NCBI GenBank assembly: GCA_033763635.1
Contig: JANRKG010000106.1
Coordinates: 1-15,243 of the forward strand
Source of the DNA: JANRKG01 sp033763635
GTDB taxonomy: Bacteria; Cyanobacteriota; Cyanobacteriia; GCF-001939115
DNA: 15,243 bases
Direction of reading: 5' to 3'
Shown here: positions 1-6,488 of the stretch, one piece after another
Numbering within the stretch: the first letter of the stretch is position 1
How the letters are laid out: the number at the start of each line of letters is the position of its first letter
Made by a program: the position numbers and the translations under genes
The notes under the pieces: generated by a model
The model's database searches: none
What the model was told of the DNA's origin: nothing
Seen by the model: the letters and a program-made list of their open reading frames with translations, nothing else

Positions 1-1
1 G

Positions 2-421
2 CAGTCTATTCAGCTTTTGGAAGCTGTTCCACCCTCATCCGGATCAGTTCATTTACAGGCTAATCAAGAACTACAAAAAATTTACCCACAACTAGCAGCG
101 ATTCAGAAGCGAATTAGTTTGGAAGAGGAAGCAGAAGCCAATCTTCAAACGGCTCAGGAGCTAGTTGCTCAAGCAACTGAGGCGTTGAAAAAATCTCCCC
201 CATCCCCAGAAGCAGGTCGTCAAGCAGAGGCCAAGCTGAAACAAGCCATTCAACTTGTGAAAGCCATCAGAAAGGATACATTTGTTTATGAGACGGCAAA
301 ACAGAAGGCAATTGCTTACCAAACGCTTGCCGAAAAAGCCACTCAACAAATAAATTCCAACCGAAAACAGCCTTCACCCAAGCGACCTCAAGCCCCCAAA
401 ACCAGGGCTACTAGGGGATAA
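2..421 (+). CDS. C-terminal part of a helical-repeat protein (5' end outside window)
   Basis: The frame is open to the left edge, so the start codon lies outside the window; the TTG at 17 is probably just an internal leucine. The 139 or so visible residues are rich in Ala, Gln, Glu and Lys and predict almost pure alpha helix. There are repeating turns of the type L-x-x-(I/V)-P-P-x-S followed by QANQELQKIYPQLAAIQKR, a pattern I associate with coiled or TPR-like helical repeats of cyanobacterial hypothetical proteins. The last ~20 residues are basic and proline-rich (KQPSPKRPQAPKTR), so probably a disordered tail. The stop is TAA at 419-421. No catalytic motif is visible and the N-terminal domain, which would decide the function, is missing. 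Function unknown. Confidence 0.7.
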   Translation, partial: QSIQLLEAVPPSSGSVHLQANQELQKIYPQLAAIQKRISLEEEAEANLQTAQELVAQATEALKKSPPSPEAGRQAEAKLKQAIQLVKAIRKDTFVYETAKQKAIAYQTLAEKATQQINSNRKQPSPKRPQAPKTRATRG

Positions 422-493
422 TCGATTGATGTGTTGCTAACGATTTGTTATTTCTGATACTCCGTTTCCTCCCAGAGTTCGCTACCCTGATAT

Positions 494-597
494 TAAAGCT
501 TTTTTACTTTTGCTTATTTGTCTGAAATTTCTTAAAAAATCAGGAACATTAACAATTATTAAGGACTAAGTTCCTTAAGAAAGTATAAAAAGCTTTA
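494..597. repeat. 11-bp inverted repeat upstream of the 627 gene
   Basis: TAAAGCTTTTT at 494-504 is the exact reverse complement of AAAAAGCTTTA at 587-597, with 82 bases between. The right arm overlaps TATAAA (584-589), a possible -10 element for the gene at 627. A shorter AAGGA/TCCTT hairpin (561-575) sits just upstream. The sequence is AT-rich and each arm holds the palindrome AAAGCTTT, so chance is a real possibility. Confidence 0.3.
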
Positions 598-626
598 GAA
601 TTAGGTGTGGTGATCGGAGGACAAGT

Positions 627-974
627 ATGTTCATCAGACTCGCAGAGCAACACCGACAATTTGTCCGAGACTTGGTGATGAATCTCCAAGCTCTGGCAAT
701 CGTGCTGGAGCGTCAAGGCTATCTGGCATCTTGCTACACCTGCGGTGGGCAGATGAATAGCGCTTCATTCATGGTAAGCCTTGGCAGTAATCATCTCATT
801 CGATTTCTCGTGTCCGATTATGGGATTACTTGGACGGAGATGAGAGACGATCGAGAGTTAATGAAGCTAGAAGGTGCAGAAGCAATTAGCCAGTTACAAG
901 AGCTAGCAAACTTGGTGAAATACCAGATTAAGCCTGCTGAGTACCAGCCTCTGGCAGCAATTCAAGAACTATAG
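627..974 (+). CDS. Small protein of unknown function, 115 aa
   Basis: I do not recognise the family. The start is well supported: ATG at 627 follows GGAGG at 616-620, one of the few strong Shine-Dalgarno sites in the window. The protein is soluble, with no signal peptide or membrane segment. It seems to have an N-terminal helix (residues 5-32), a CYTC cysteine pair (C36, C39) followed by GGQMNSASF, a beta region (SFMVSLGSNHLIRFLVSD, 47-64) with GITWTEMRDD, and a C-terminal helix (about 83-100). One CxxC pair is not enough to claim metal binding. It is preceded by 205 bases of AT-rich spacer and followed by a long gene-free stretch, so it is probably transcribed alone. Confidence 0.75.
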   Translation: MFIRLAEQHRQFVRDLVMNLQALAIVLERQGYLASCYTCGGQMNSASFMVSLGSNHLIRFLVSDYGITWTEMRDDRELMKLEGAEAISQLQELANLVKYQIKPAEYQPLAAIQEL

Positions 975-1527
975 ATTGTTTTTAGATTTTTGACATGCTT
1001 AGCCTGACTGCAAAGCAAAGTTTACAATAAAGCTAAATATTTGTTTCAAACTTTGTTAATTTCTGCATTTTTCTGGATTGTTTTTTTCATGTCAGTAATG
1101 GTGCGGTTTTAGGCATCGAAGGATTAACCTAAGCTGTAATGCAAGGGCGAGTAGTAGAGGGGCGGGTTTCGTACTCGTCCGTACAAACTCCTAATTTTGT
1201 AAGCCAGGGATATCCTTTGAAGGCGAAGATTAAGGTGAAAGTCCAGGCTAGAGTCCCCGTTAACGCCCTGTTGATCAGTTTCTATCACTAGCTGAACTTC
1301 TAGATTAGGCTTTTGATTCGAGTCTTCAAGACTAATTTCTCAGTCATCCACCTTGACGATCAAAATCCTCTTGAAAAGAGGTTCGTCCTCTTTAAGTTCT
1401 CAACTTCAGGCCTCACCAGTTCATTCATCAATATTCTGGGCATTATTATGTTGGGCACTATTGTGAGTGTTGTGAGGGTTACTGTGAGTGCTTTATTCAA
1501 ATCTTTAGCGTTGCAATCAGGTTTGCA
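975..1527. other. Gene-poor stretch before the FHA gene
   Basis: There are 553 bases without a convincing gene. The first ~150 bases are AT-rich and contain a 10-bp imperfect inverted repeat (1014-1023 with 1048-1057, one G-T pair, 24-base loop) that might act as a weak terminator for the preceding gene, though no T-tract follows. A degenerate REP-like hairpin lies at 1145-1180. Near the 3' end GTGAG occurs three times (1463, 1472, 1484). I see no tRNA and no clear structured RNA. Confidence 0.6.
1145..1180. repeat. Degenerate REP-like hairpin
   Basis: GGGCGAGTA (1145-1153) can pair with TACTCGTCC (1172-1180), eight Watson-Crick pairs and one G-T pair. The loop contains GTAGAGGGGCGGGTTTCG. 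This resembles the GTAGGGGCGGGTTT-type interspersed repeats common between genes in cyanobacterial genomes, here in a worn copy. The likeness is from memory; only the pairing is read directly. Confidence 0.45.
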
Positions 1528-2244
1528 ATGGGCTGTATGATTAACCCACTTTCGGCTGAGTATTCTTCCTATCTCCTCAATGCTTCACCAGAGCAAGAAC
1601 TTGAGAAGCGATTGGGTCTCTACCAAGTCTTTATTAAGCTGTATGAGCACAATCGTGAGTTACTAGAGGAAATTTTAGACCTGGAAAACTCAAGCAGAGG
1701 TTCTCTTGCCAAAAATCCTTCCTGCTACATCCAGGGTCTGGTAAATAAAGGGCAGGTTCTTCTCATCACTAATCTGGGGGGAGACAAAAGCCGAGCGATC
1801 GTACAGCCAGACAAAGTTTGGACTATTGGCCGCAGTCAACATGCAACCGTTTCTATTAATGACAAAAGGATTTCTCGGCTGCATGGGGCGATTCATTACA
1901 TTGAAGGGCAGGGTTTCTACTTGATTGATATGGGAAGCACGAACGGTTCCTTTGTCAACGGGGAACCCGTCAATAGTCACGTCCTTCTTCAAAATGGAGA
2001 TCAAGTTCGGCTCAGTAGTTTAGCCTTTACCTTCTACCATTGCCAAACGATTCAGGTCGCCAAAGCAGTTTCTCCTCAAGTGATCAGTAACCTGAAAAGT
2101 AAATTGATTTCTGCCTACTCAGACCTGGATGCAAAGATCGATTCCTTAGCAGAAACTTTAGAACTTATGGGGGACCCAACTCCACTTCCGGCTGAACCTG
2201 AGGAAACGTTTCACTTCTTGCGGTCAGAATTATTGAATGAGTGA
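1528..2244 (+). CDS. FHA-domain protein, 238 aa
   Basis: The forkhead-associated domain binds phosphothreonine peptides, so the protein is probably a reader of Ser/Thr kinase signals. The FHA fold spans about residues 78-170 and has the expected landmarks: IGRS (100-103), ISRLHG (115-120) with S116 and H119, and STNGSFVNG (137-145). The N-terminal ~60 residues (SYLLNASPEQELEKRLGLYQ, then LYEHNRELLEEILDLE) form a helical region that may oligomerise. After the FHA domain a helical stretch (183-213) leads to an acidic tail. There is no enzyme domain and no membrane segment. ATG at 1528 has a weak CAGG upstream; ATG at 1537 (M4) is an equally possible start. The kinase at 14242 is a conceivable partner only in the sense that it belongs to the same signalling class; they are 12 kb apart. 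Confidence 0.88.
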   Translation: MGCMINPLSAEYSSYLLNASPEQELEKRLGLYQVFIKLYEHNRELLEEILDLENSSRGSLAKNPSCYIQGLVNKGQVLLITNLGGDKSRAIVQPDKVWTIGRSQHATVSINDKRISRLHGAIHYIEGQGFYLIDMGSTNGSFVNGEPVNSHVLLQNGDQVRLSSLAFTFYHCQTIQVAKAVSPQVISNLKSKLISAYSDLDAKIDSLAETLELMGDPTPLPAEPEETFHFLRSELLNE

Positions 2245-2281
2245 GGAGATTTTCAGAAAAGAGTTTACCTGTGGGTTGCCC

Positions 2282-2325
2282 TTCGGCTGCGCTCAGGGTG
2301 CGGGTGCCCGTTAAGCGAAGCCGAA
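2282..2325. repeat. REP-like hairpin of CTTCGGCT...AGCGAAGCCGAA type
   Basis: TTCGGCT (2282-2288) pairs with AGCCGAA (2319-2325); after one mismatch the stem continues with CGCT (2290-2293) against AGCG (2314-2317). The inner part, CGGGTGCCCG, is itself self-complementary. The CCCTTCGGCT...GCTCAGGG wording is typical of an interspersed repeat I know from many cyanobacterial intergenic regions. It starts about 35 bases after the FHA stop. Confidence 0.6.
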
Positions 2326-2446
2326 ACCAGTGGATAGATTGTTTTTCAGAAATCTCCTAAGGTAGTTCTCTCCACCACCTTTAGTTAAAGCTGGTATGAA
2401 ATCAGAGGGTTTAGGATTTTTGGATCAAATTTTCGGCCCAGTAGGA

Positions 2447-2491
2447 CATACCCTTTAGAAGCATCGTAGAGCAATACTCCGAAAGGGTATG
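2447..2491. repeat. 10-bp perfect inverted repeat with 25-base loop
   Basis: CATACCCTTT (2447-2456) is the exact reverse complement of AAAGGGTATG (2482-2491). The loop is 25 bases. It has neither the GC-rich wording of the two neighbouring REP-like elements nor a following T-tract, so it could be an operator, the remnant of a small mobile element, or an RNA stem. Confidence 0.5.
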
Positions 2492-2571
2492 GTTTTCTAT
2501 TTCTATAAAAAAGTAACCTCCAGAGTAGGACTGGCCTTTAATCTGGGTGCCTCCCGTTTTGCTACTTGGTA

Positions 2572-2617
2572 CTTGTAGTGCGAGGCTTACTCGCGGGCAA
2601 GGTGCCCGCCCTACAAG
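2572..2617. repeat. REP-like element with two hairpins inside a closing stem, downstream of recA
   Basis: An outer stem CTTGTAG (2572-2578) with CTACAAG (2611-2617) encloses two hairpins: GCGAG (2580-2584) with CTCGC (2590-2594), and GGGC (2595-2598) with GCCC (2604-2607). All pairs are perfect, giving a three-way-junction shape in 46 bases. It lies 44 bases past the recA stop, so it would be the 3' end of the recA transcript, where REP elements can protect mRNA from decay. Its wording (GCGGGCAAGGTGCCCGC and flanking GTAG/CTAC) matches a common cyanobacterial interspersed repeat family as I remember it. Confidence 0.65.
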
Positions 2618-2661
2618 AGATACCACACTTGTAAATTGGGATACTCCCTTAAAGCCCGTCC

Positions 2662-3741
2662 CTATGGCTCCTCAAAGTATTCATCCTCTTCCTCTTCAAG
2701 ATCAACCGGAGCAACAGAGTTGGCTGATACCACCGCTCCCATTTCAAGCTTCTGCCGAACTTCCTGTTCCACTGTCTTAGCAAAATCAGGCTTTTCTTCC
2801 AGATATTTAATTGCGTTGTCCCTTCCCTGGCTGATGTTATCGCCTTTGTAGCTATACCATGCCCCTTTTCGAGTCAGGACCCCCGTTTCCTCCGCCATAT
2901 CCACCAGACACCCTAGCGTTGAAATTCCTCGACCAAAGATGATGTCAAATTCAGCGATTCGAAATGGAGGAGCAACCTTGTTTTTCGCAACTTTGACCTT
3001 TGCACGAATTCCATATTCCTCCGTTCCCTTTTTTAAGGTCTGAATGCGGCGGATATCTAGCCGAACAGACGCATAGAACTTAAGGGCATTCCCACCAGTC
3101 GTCGTTTCGGGGTTGCCATAGGTCACACCAATCTTCTGTCGCAGTTGATTGAGAAAAACCACTGTGCAGTTAGACTTACCAATACTCCCTGTAATCTTCC
3201 GCAAAGCCTGACTCATCAAGCGGGCCTGCAACCCTACATGGGCATCCCCCATTTCCCCTTCAATTTCTGCGCGGGGTACGAGGGCTGCAACTGAGTCAAT
3301 GACGATGATATCTACGGCTGCCGATCGCACCAACTGATCGACAATCTCCAGAGCCGCTTCCCCAGTATCGGGCTGAGAGACCAGAAGATTTTCAATGTCA
3401 ACACCTAGTACGGCTGAATAAGCGGGGTCCAGAGCGTGTTCCGCATCCACAAAAGCTGCCACACCCCCAGCCTTTTGGACCTCTGCGATCGCGTGCAACG
3501 CAACGGTTGTCTTTCCAGAACTTTCGGGACCATAAATTTCAATCACTCGGCCTTTCGGCAGTCCCCCTCCCAGAGCTAAATCTAACGTTAAAGCTCCTGA
3601 GGGAATGGTCTCTACTTTCATCCGGCTAGCATCTCCTAGCCGCATAATGGTTCCTTTACCAAAGGTTCGCTCAATTTGACTGAGGGCCAGGGAGAGTGCT
3701 TTCTGCTTCTCGGAATTTTCAGTGTTCTGTTTACTAGCCAT
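2662..3741 (-). CDS. recA: Recombinase RecA, 359 aa, complete
   Basis: RecA forms ATP-dependent filaments on single-stranded DNA, drives homologous pairing and strand exchange, and activates LexA self-cleavage in the SOS response. Visible landmarks are the Walker A motif GPESSGKT (71-78), Walker B VDIIVIDS (143-150), the loop L1 region [15 protein letters not shown] (156-170), the NQLRQKIGV stretch (198-206) leading into loop L2, and the acidic C-terminal tail ([12 protein letters not shown]) that normally restrains DNA binding. The length is normal for the family and there is no intein or frameshift. ATG is at 3741 with GAGG upstream on the minus strand. The gene stands alone and is divergent from xseA across a 622-base spacer; a REP-like element follows its stop. 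Confidence 0.98.
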   Translation of the reverse strand: MASKQNTENSEKQKALSLALSQIERTFGKGTIMRLGDASRMKVETIPSGALTLDLALGGGLPKGRVIEIYGPESSGKTTVALHAIAEVQKAGGVAAFVDAEHALDPAYSAVLGVDIENLLVSQPDTGEAALEIVDQLVRSAAVDIIVIDSVAALVPRAEIEGEMGDAHVGLQARLMSQALRKITGSIGKSNCTVVFLNQLRQKIGVTYGNPETTTGGNALKFYASVRLDIRRIQTLKKGTEEYGIRAKVKVAKNKVAPPFRIAEFDIIFGRGISTLGCLVDMAEETGVLTRKGAWYSYKGDNISQGRDNAIKYLEEKPDFAKTVEQEVRQKLEMGAVVSANSVAPVDLEEEEDEYFEEP

Positions 3742-3754
3742 TCAATGCCTCAAT

Positions 3755-3788
3755 TTAGAGAAATGTTAGAGAAATATTAGGAGAAATC
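3755..3788. repeat. Three tandem copies of an 11-base unit in the recA leader
   Basis: TTAGAGAAATG (3755-3765), TTAGAGAAATA (3766-3776) and TTAGGAGAAATC (3777-3788) lie head to tail, ending 14 bases before the recA start. On the recA mRNA strand they read as a pyrimidine-rich run of ATTTCTCTAA units that would include the candidate -10. Confidence 0.75.
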
Positions 3789-3997
3789 CAGAAGTCTCTT
3801 CACAAAAGAACTTAATGCAAATCTAAACGAACGCGCCTCAGATCTTTAGCGCCCCATTACAGGCTAGATGACGGAATTTGAGCTTTAACAAACTTTGAGG
3901 GCTGGAATCGCTCGCTTCAAGTTTCTGTCTGTAGTCCATGATTCTTGAAAAAGGATTTTTAGAAGATGCTTTTCAGAAGATTGTTTTTGCTTATCGT

Positions 3998-4049
3998 CTA
4001 GTTCCAGAGCCTAGTTCCAGAGCCTAGTTCCAGAGTCTAGTTCCAGAGT
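3998..4049. repeat. Four tandem copies of a 13-base unit
   Basis: CTAGTTCCAGAG plus one base (C, C, T, T) occurs four times without any mismatch in the 12-base core: 3998-4010, 4011-4023, 4024-4036 and 4037-4049. The number of copies may vary between strains. It lies in the middle of the recA/xseA spacer, more than 250 bases from either gene. Confidence 0.9.
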
Positions 4050-4105
4050 CAGTTATGGGGAACACGGAATTACATAAGCTGAACGGTTTATTATCCCTTC
4101 ATTAT

Positions 4106-4141
4106 TTTCGTTCTAAACAAGTTTCGTTCTAAACAAGTTTC
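4106..4141. repeat. Two and a quarter copies of a 16-base unit
   Basis: TTTCGTTCTAAACAAG is found at 4106-4121 and again at 4122-4137, identical, followed by TTTC (4138-4141) as the start of a third copy. Its sequence is unrelated to the 13-base repeat about 57 bases away. Confidence 0.88.
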
Positions 4142-4190
4142 AGCCCCAAGCAAACGTAACTTTTCTTCCGAAGAAGTCTCTAATCAATAT

Positions 4191-4231
4191 CTTATATTTT
4201 AACATTGACTCAGTACAAATGTATTTAATAT
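4191..4231. promoter_or_regulatory. LexA-box-like site with candidate divergent promoters
   Basis: AGTACAAATGTATT (4212-4225) matches 13 of 14 positions of the published cyanobacterial/Gram-positive LexA consensus RGTACNNNDGTWCB; the miss is T for C in the second half-site. For xseA it sits exactly between TTGACT (4205-4210) and TAATAT (4226-4231), although the 15-base spacing is short. On the minus strand TTGTAC (4213-4218) with TATAAG (4191-4196) at 16-base spacing would be a recA promoter with a leader of about 440 bases. The matches are read directly; function is inferred. Confidence 0.4.
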
Positions 4232-4363
4232 TTTTTTAGATAAAGAGACGGGCTAATCAGAAAACTAATGTGAGAATGAAAGGAATGCGTCTGTTCCATG
4301 AAAAATTGTAACGTCTACAACAGAGAAGAATTGGAATCACGGCAACAGCACCCATAGAAACCA

Positions 4364-5623
4364 ATGGCAGGCTATCATCCCAATCTTCTGGTTCCAGGTA
4401 CTCCCCTCTCAATCACAGGGTTAACCGCCTACATTCAAACCTTGCTAGAAGAGGATTCCTATCTTCAGCAAATTTGGGTGACTGGAGAAGTGTCGAGTGC
4501 AACTCGATACCGAAGTGGGCTGTTTTTTACCCTGCAAGACCCTGATGGAAAAGCAGCAATTGCCTGTGTCGTTTGGCATAGTCAACTCAGTAAACTTACA
4601 GCCCTTCCCGTTCAGGGAGAGCAATTGATTATCTTAGGCCGCATTCATGTTCATCCTCAGAGAGGGCAGTATCAACTCATTGTCTGGCAAGCGCTTCCGG
4701 CAGGAGAAGGGCTACGTGCGTTACGCTATCGCCAACTACGGGATCGGTTAGCATCAGAGGGATTGTTTGATCCAGCGCGTAAACGTCCTCTGCCAGCCCA
4801 TCCCAAAACCATTGCGGTGGTTACGTCTCTCCAAGCCGCTGCCTGGGGGGATATTCAAAGAACCTTGAAACGGCGTTATCCCGGTCTCCATGTCCTCTTT
4901 TCCCCAGCGCTCGTTCAGGGAGAACAGGCCCCTGCCTCGATCGTCACTGCTATTCAGCGAGTCAAGCAGGATGGACGGGCGGAGGTGTTGATCCTGTCAC
5001 GAGGTGGCGGCGCGACGGAAGACATGGCTTGTTTTAATCACGAGCGGGTTATTCGTGCCATTGCCGAGTGCCCGATTCCGGTGATTGCCGGGATTGGGCA
5101 CCAGCGAGACGAATCCCTCGCCGACTTGGTGGCTGATGTCTGTGCCCATACCCCAACGGCTGCGGCAGAATTAGCTGTTCCTCAGTTGAGCGCTCTCTAT
5201 CTGGAACATCGAGAGCGGACTCAATATCTGGAAGAGGCCGTCCAAAACCATCTCAAAATGCTGAAGCGGCAGATTCAACGCCTGCGCGATCGGCTACGGC
5301 GCACCCGCCTGGAGCGTCAGATCCACCAGGAAACACGGGCAAACGAGTGGCGACGGCAACGCTTGACGGAGCGGGTCACGGCCCAACTACAACAGGCGAT
5401 TGCCCACTGTCAGTTCATGCAACAAAAACTAGCAACCCTTGACCCCCAGGCCGTTTTACGGCGAGGTTATGCAGTTGTACGTCAGGAAAACGGAGCGATC
5501 GTCCGGTCTGCGGCAGAAGTCACTCCCGGCAATGATCTGATCGTTCAACTTAATCAGGGACAAGTCCAGGTCCGTGTGGTTCAAACCTTTCCCTTATCCA
5601 ATTCCGCCAGTTCTGAAACCTAA
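4364..5623 (+). CDS. xseA: Exonuclease VII large subunit XseA, 419 aa
   Basis: The catalytic and DNA-binding subunit of exonuclease VII, which degrades single-stranded DNA from both ends in the cytoplasm and works with several copies of XseB. The N-terminal OB-fold covers about residues 14-110 (ITGLTAYIQTLLE, IWVTGEVSS, GLFFTLQD). The catalytic domain follows, with LSRGGGATEDM (211-221), AGIGHQRDESLADLVAD (242-258) and AHTPTAAAEL (261-270), all family signatures. A long helical coiled-coil section (about 280-355) that binds XseB precedes the conserved C-terminal LRRGYAVV segment (365-372). The length is normal. ATG at 4364 is preceded by only a poor ribosome site. It is six bases upstream of xseB in an evident operon. 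Confidence 0.97.
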   Translation: MAGYHPNLLVPGTPLSITGLTAYIQTLLEEDSYLQQIWVTGEVSSATRYRSGLFFTLQDPDGKAAIACVVWHSQLSKLTALPVQGEQLIILGRIHVHPQRGQYQLIVWQALPAGEGLRALRYRQLRDRLASEGLFDPARKRPLPAHPKTIAVVTSLQAAAWGDIQRTLKRRYPGLHVLFSPALVQGEQAPASIVTAIQRVKQDGRAEVLILSRGGGATEDMACFNHERVIRAIAECPIPVIAGIGHQRDESLADLVADVCAHTPTAAAELAVPQLSALYLEHRERTQYLEEAVQNHLKMLKRQIQRLRDRLRRTRLERQIHQETRANEWRRQRLTERVTAQLQQAIAHCQFMQQKLATLDPQAVLRRGYAVVRQENGAIVRSAAEVTPGNDLIVQLNQGQVQVRVVQTFPLSNSASSET

Positions 5624-5629
5624 TTCCCT

Positions 5630-5926
5630 ATGGACGAACGTACCGAGCCAGCCCCCGCCCCTGTAGCAGAAAATCCGGAGTTTGCGTCATCCCTACCTCC
5701 ACCCAGTCCACCTTTAACACCTACCGACTGGAACTATGAAGTGACTGTTGCCCAGGTCGAAAGGATTATTGCGCGGATTGAGTCTGGGGAACTGGATCTT
5801 GCAGAAGTCTTTGATCAATTTGCCACTGCCGTAGACTACCTGCATCAGTGCGAAACATTTTTGTCAGAACGGCAGCGGCAGGTGGATCTCTTAATCGAAA
5901 CCCTGGTCGATGAACCTGAGTTTTAA
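5630..5926 (+). CDS. xseB: Exonuclease VII small subunit XseB, 98 aa
   Basis: The small helical-hairpin subunit that decorates the XseA coiled coil and is needed for active exonuclease VII. The family core is seen at about residues 36-90 ([20 protein letters not shown], then a second helix [17 protein letters not shown]). The first ~33 residues are an extra proline- and acid-rich segment ([21 protein letters not shown]) that is probably disordered; family members are often only about 70-80 residues long. The start is six bases after the xseA stop, so the two are surely co-transcribed. The stop at 5924-5926 is three bases from the stop of the opposite-strand gene. Confidence 0.93.
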   Translation: MDERTEPAPAPVAENPEFASSLPPPSPPLTPTDWNYEVTVAQVERIIARIESGELDLAEVFDQFATAVDYLHQCETFLSERQRQVDLLIETLVDEPEF

Positions 5927-5929
5927 CCC

Positions 5930-6337
5930 TTAACGCTTGTTTATATTCCGAGCCATGCTCCGGAACATGTCCATATTGGTGTCAGTCCGGCGACGCTCAC
6001 CGACTTCGCTCGAACTGCCAGCCATTTTAGGGGGTTCGGATGCCGTCTCAGCAGTCTTAGGTGCTGGCATCTCAGAAACCAGTTCTCCTTCAACTACCAT
6101 TTTCATGGCAGAGACTTGCTTGATCACTTCCATTTCCCCCTGACCTGCCGGGAAGGTTCGACGTACCGATCGGGCCGATCGCATGTAATCAACATCCCCA
6201 AACGTCCGGGCTTCATCCGCATCAAGGAAGTAAGCCTGGGACTTAGCCGCTGCTGGTTGAGTAGGCTGCACTTCAGGAGTGGCCTCTACTTCATTCTTCT
6301 TTTTAGAACCAAAGATTCCTTTAATAAACGCGACCAT
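5930..6337 (-). CDS. Conserved-looking small protein of unknown function, 135 aa
   Basis: I cannot name this family. The N-terminus MVAFIKGIFGSKKKN is short, amphipathic and basic, as in proteins that touch a membrane surface. A low-complexity Glu/Pro/Ala linker (17-35) follows. The ordered core is likely residues 36-90: FLDADEARTFGDVDYMR and SVRRTFPAG (57-65), then a segment around VIKQVSAMKMVVEG. The C-terminus is a second low-complexity linker ending in RRRTDTNMDMFRSMARNINK (116-134), which looks like a short conserved helix. This layout, a core plus a basic N-terminal tip and a C-terminal peptide, suggests an adaptor rather than an enzyme. It converges on xseB and is divergent from rsmG. 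ATG is at 6337. Confidence 0.8.
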   Translation of the reverse strand: MVAFIKGIFGSKKKNEVEATPEVQPTQPAAAKSQAYFLDADEARTFGDVDYMRSARSVRRTFPAGQGEMEVIKQVSAMKMVVEGELVSEMPAPKTAETASEPPKMAGSSSEVGERRRTDTNMDMFRSMARNINKR

Positions 6338-6394
6338 GACCGTCTTTCTACCCTTAATGAATGTTGTTGAGATATGTAACTAATATTAAAAAAT

Positions 6395-6425
6395 ATTATA
6401 TTTCTTATCATTTTACAAACTGCAA
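6395..6425 (-). promoter_or_regulatory. Candidate promoter for the 5930-6337 gene
   Basis: On the minus strand TATAAT (6395-6400) is a perfect -10. The best -35 is TTGCAG (6420-6425), with a rather long 19-base spacing. Transcription would begin near 6388, about 50 bases before the start codon. The -10 also lies in a general AT-rich run, so chance cannot be excluded. Confidence 0.4.
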
Positions 6426-6488
6426 TCTTTTTTACAGAACTGAACAACCGCTATTCTCAAATCAGATAGCCTTTCATTCCCGTTCCCC

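Larger units (their letters stand above)
2245..2661. other. Gene-free stretch between the FHA gene and recA, rich in repeats
   Basis: This 417-base interval lies between the FHA stop and the recA stop, i.e. at the 3' end of both genes. It contains two REP-like hairpin elements (2282-2325 and 2572-2617) and a 10-bp perfect inverted repeat with a 25-base loop (2447-2491). Short open frames here read through the repeats and look spurious. No canonical hairpin plus T-tract terminator is evident for either gene. Confidence 0.7.
3742..4363. other. Divergent recA/xseA spacer with tandem repeats and candidate promoters
   Basis: These 622 bases separate the recA and xseA starts and hold no convincing gene. 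The interval contains three unrelated short tandem repeats (3755-3788, 3998-4049, 4106-4141) and a LexA-box-like sequence with possible promoter elements on both strands (4191-4231). A candidate recA -10 close to the gene is TAATAT on the minus strand (3774-3779), with only a weak -35 (TTGTGA, 3800-3805, spacing 20). The spacer is AT-rich and unusually long for two housekeeping genes. Confidence 0.7.

Noticed and set aside
1237..1249. GAAAGTCCAGGCT resembling the GGAAAGTCCGGGCT motif of RNase P RNA
   Set aside because: The rest of the conserved RNase P core (for example the matching 3' strand and the ACAGAAA motif) is absent nearby, so a short chance likeness is more probable.
1313..1540. TTG-start open frame of 75 codons with a hydrophobic stretch
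   Set aside because: It has no ribosome site, ends inside the FHA gene in another frame, and its hydrophobic part comes from GTGAG-type repeats. No recognisable family.
2411..2780. Small open frames on both strands downstream of recA
   Set aside because: They read through the REP-like element or the recA 3' end; their peptides (GRAPCPR, ARPTRDT) are what such repeats give in translation.
3742..4363. Iteron-type replication origin suggested by tandem repeats
   Set aside because: There is no dnaA or replication initiator gene and no DnaA-box cluster seen; recA and xseA neighbours argue for an ordinary chromosomal spacer.
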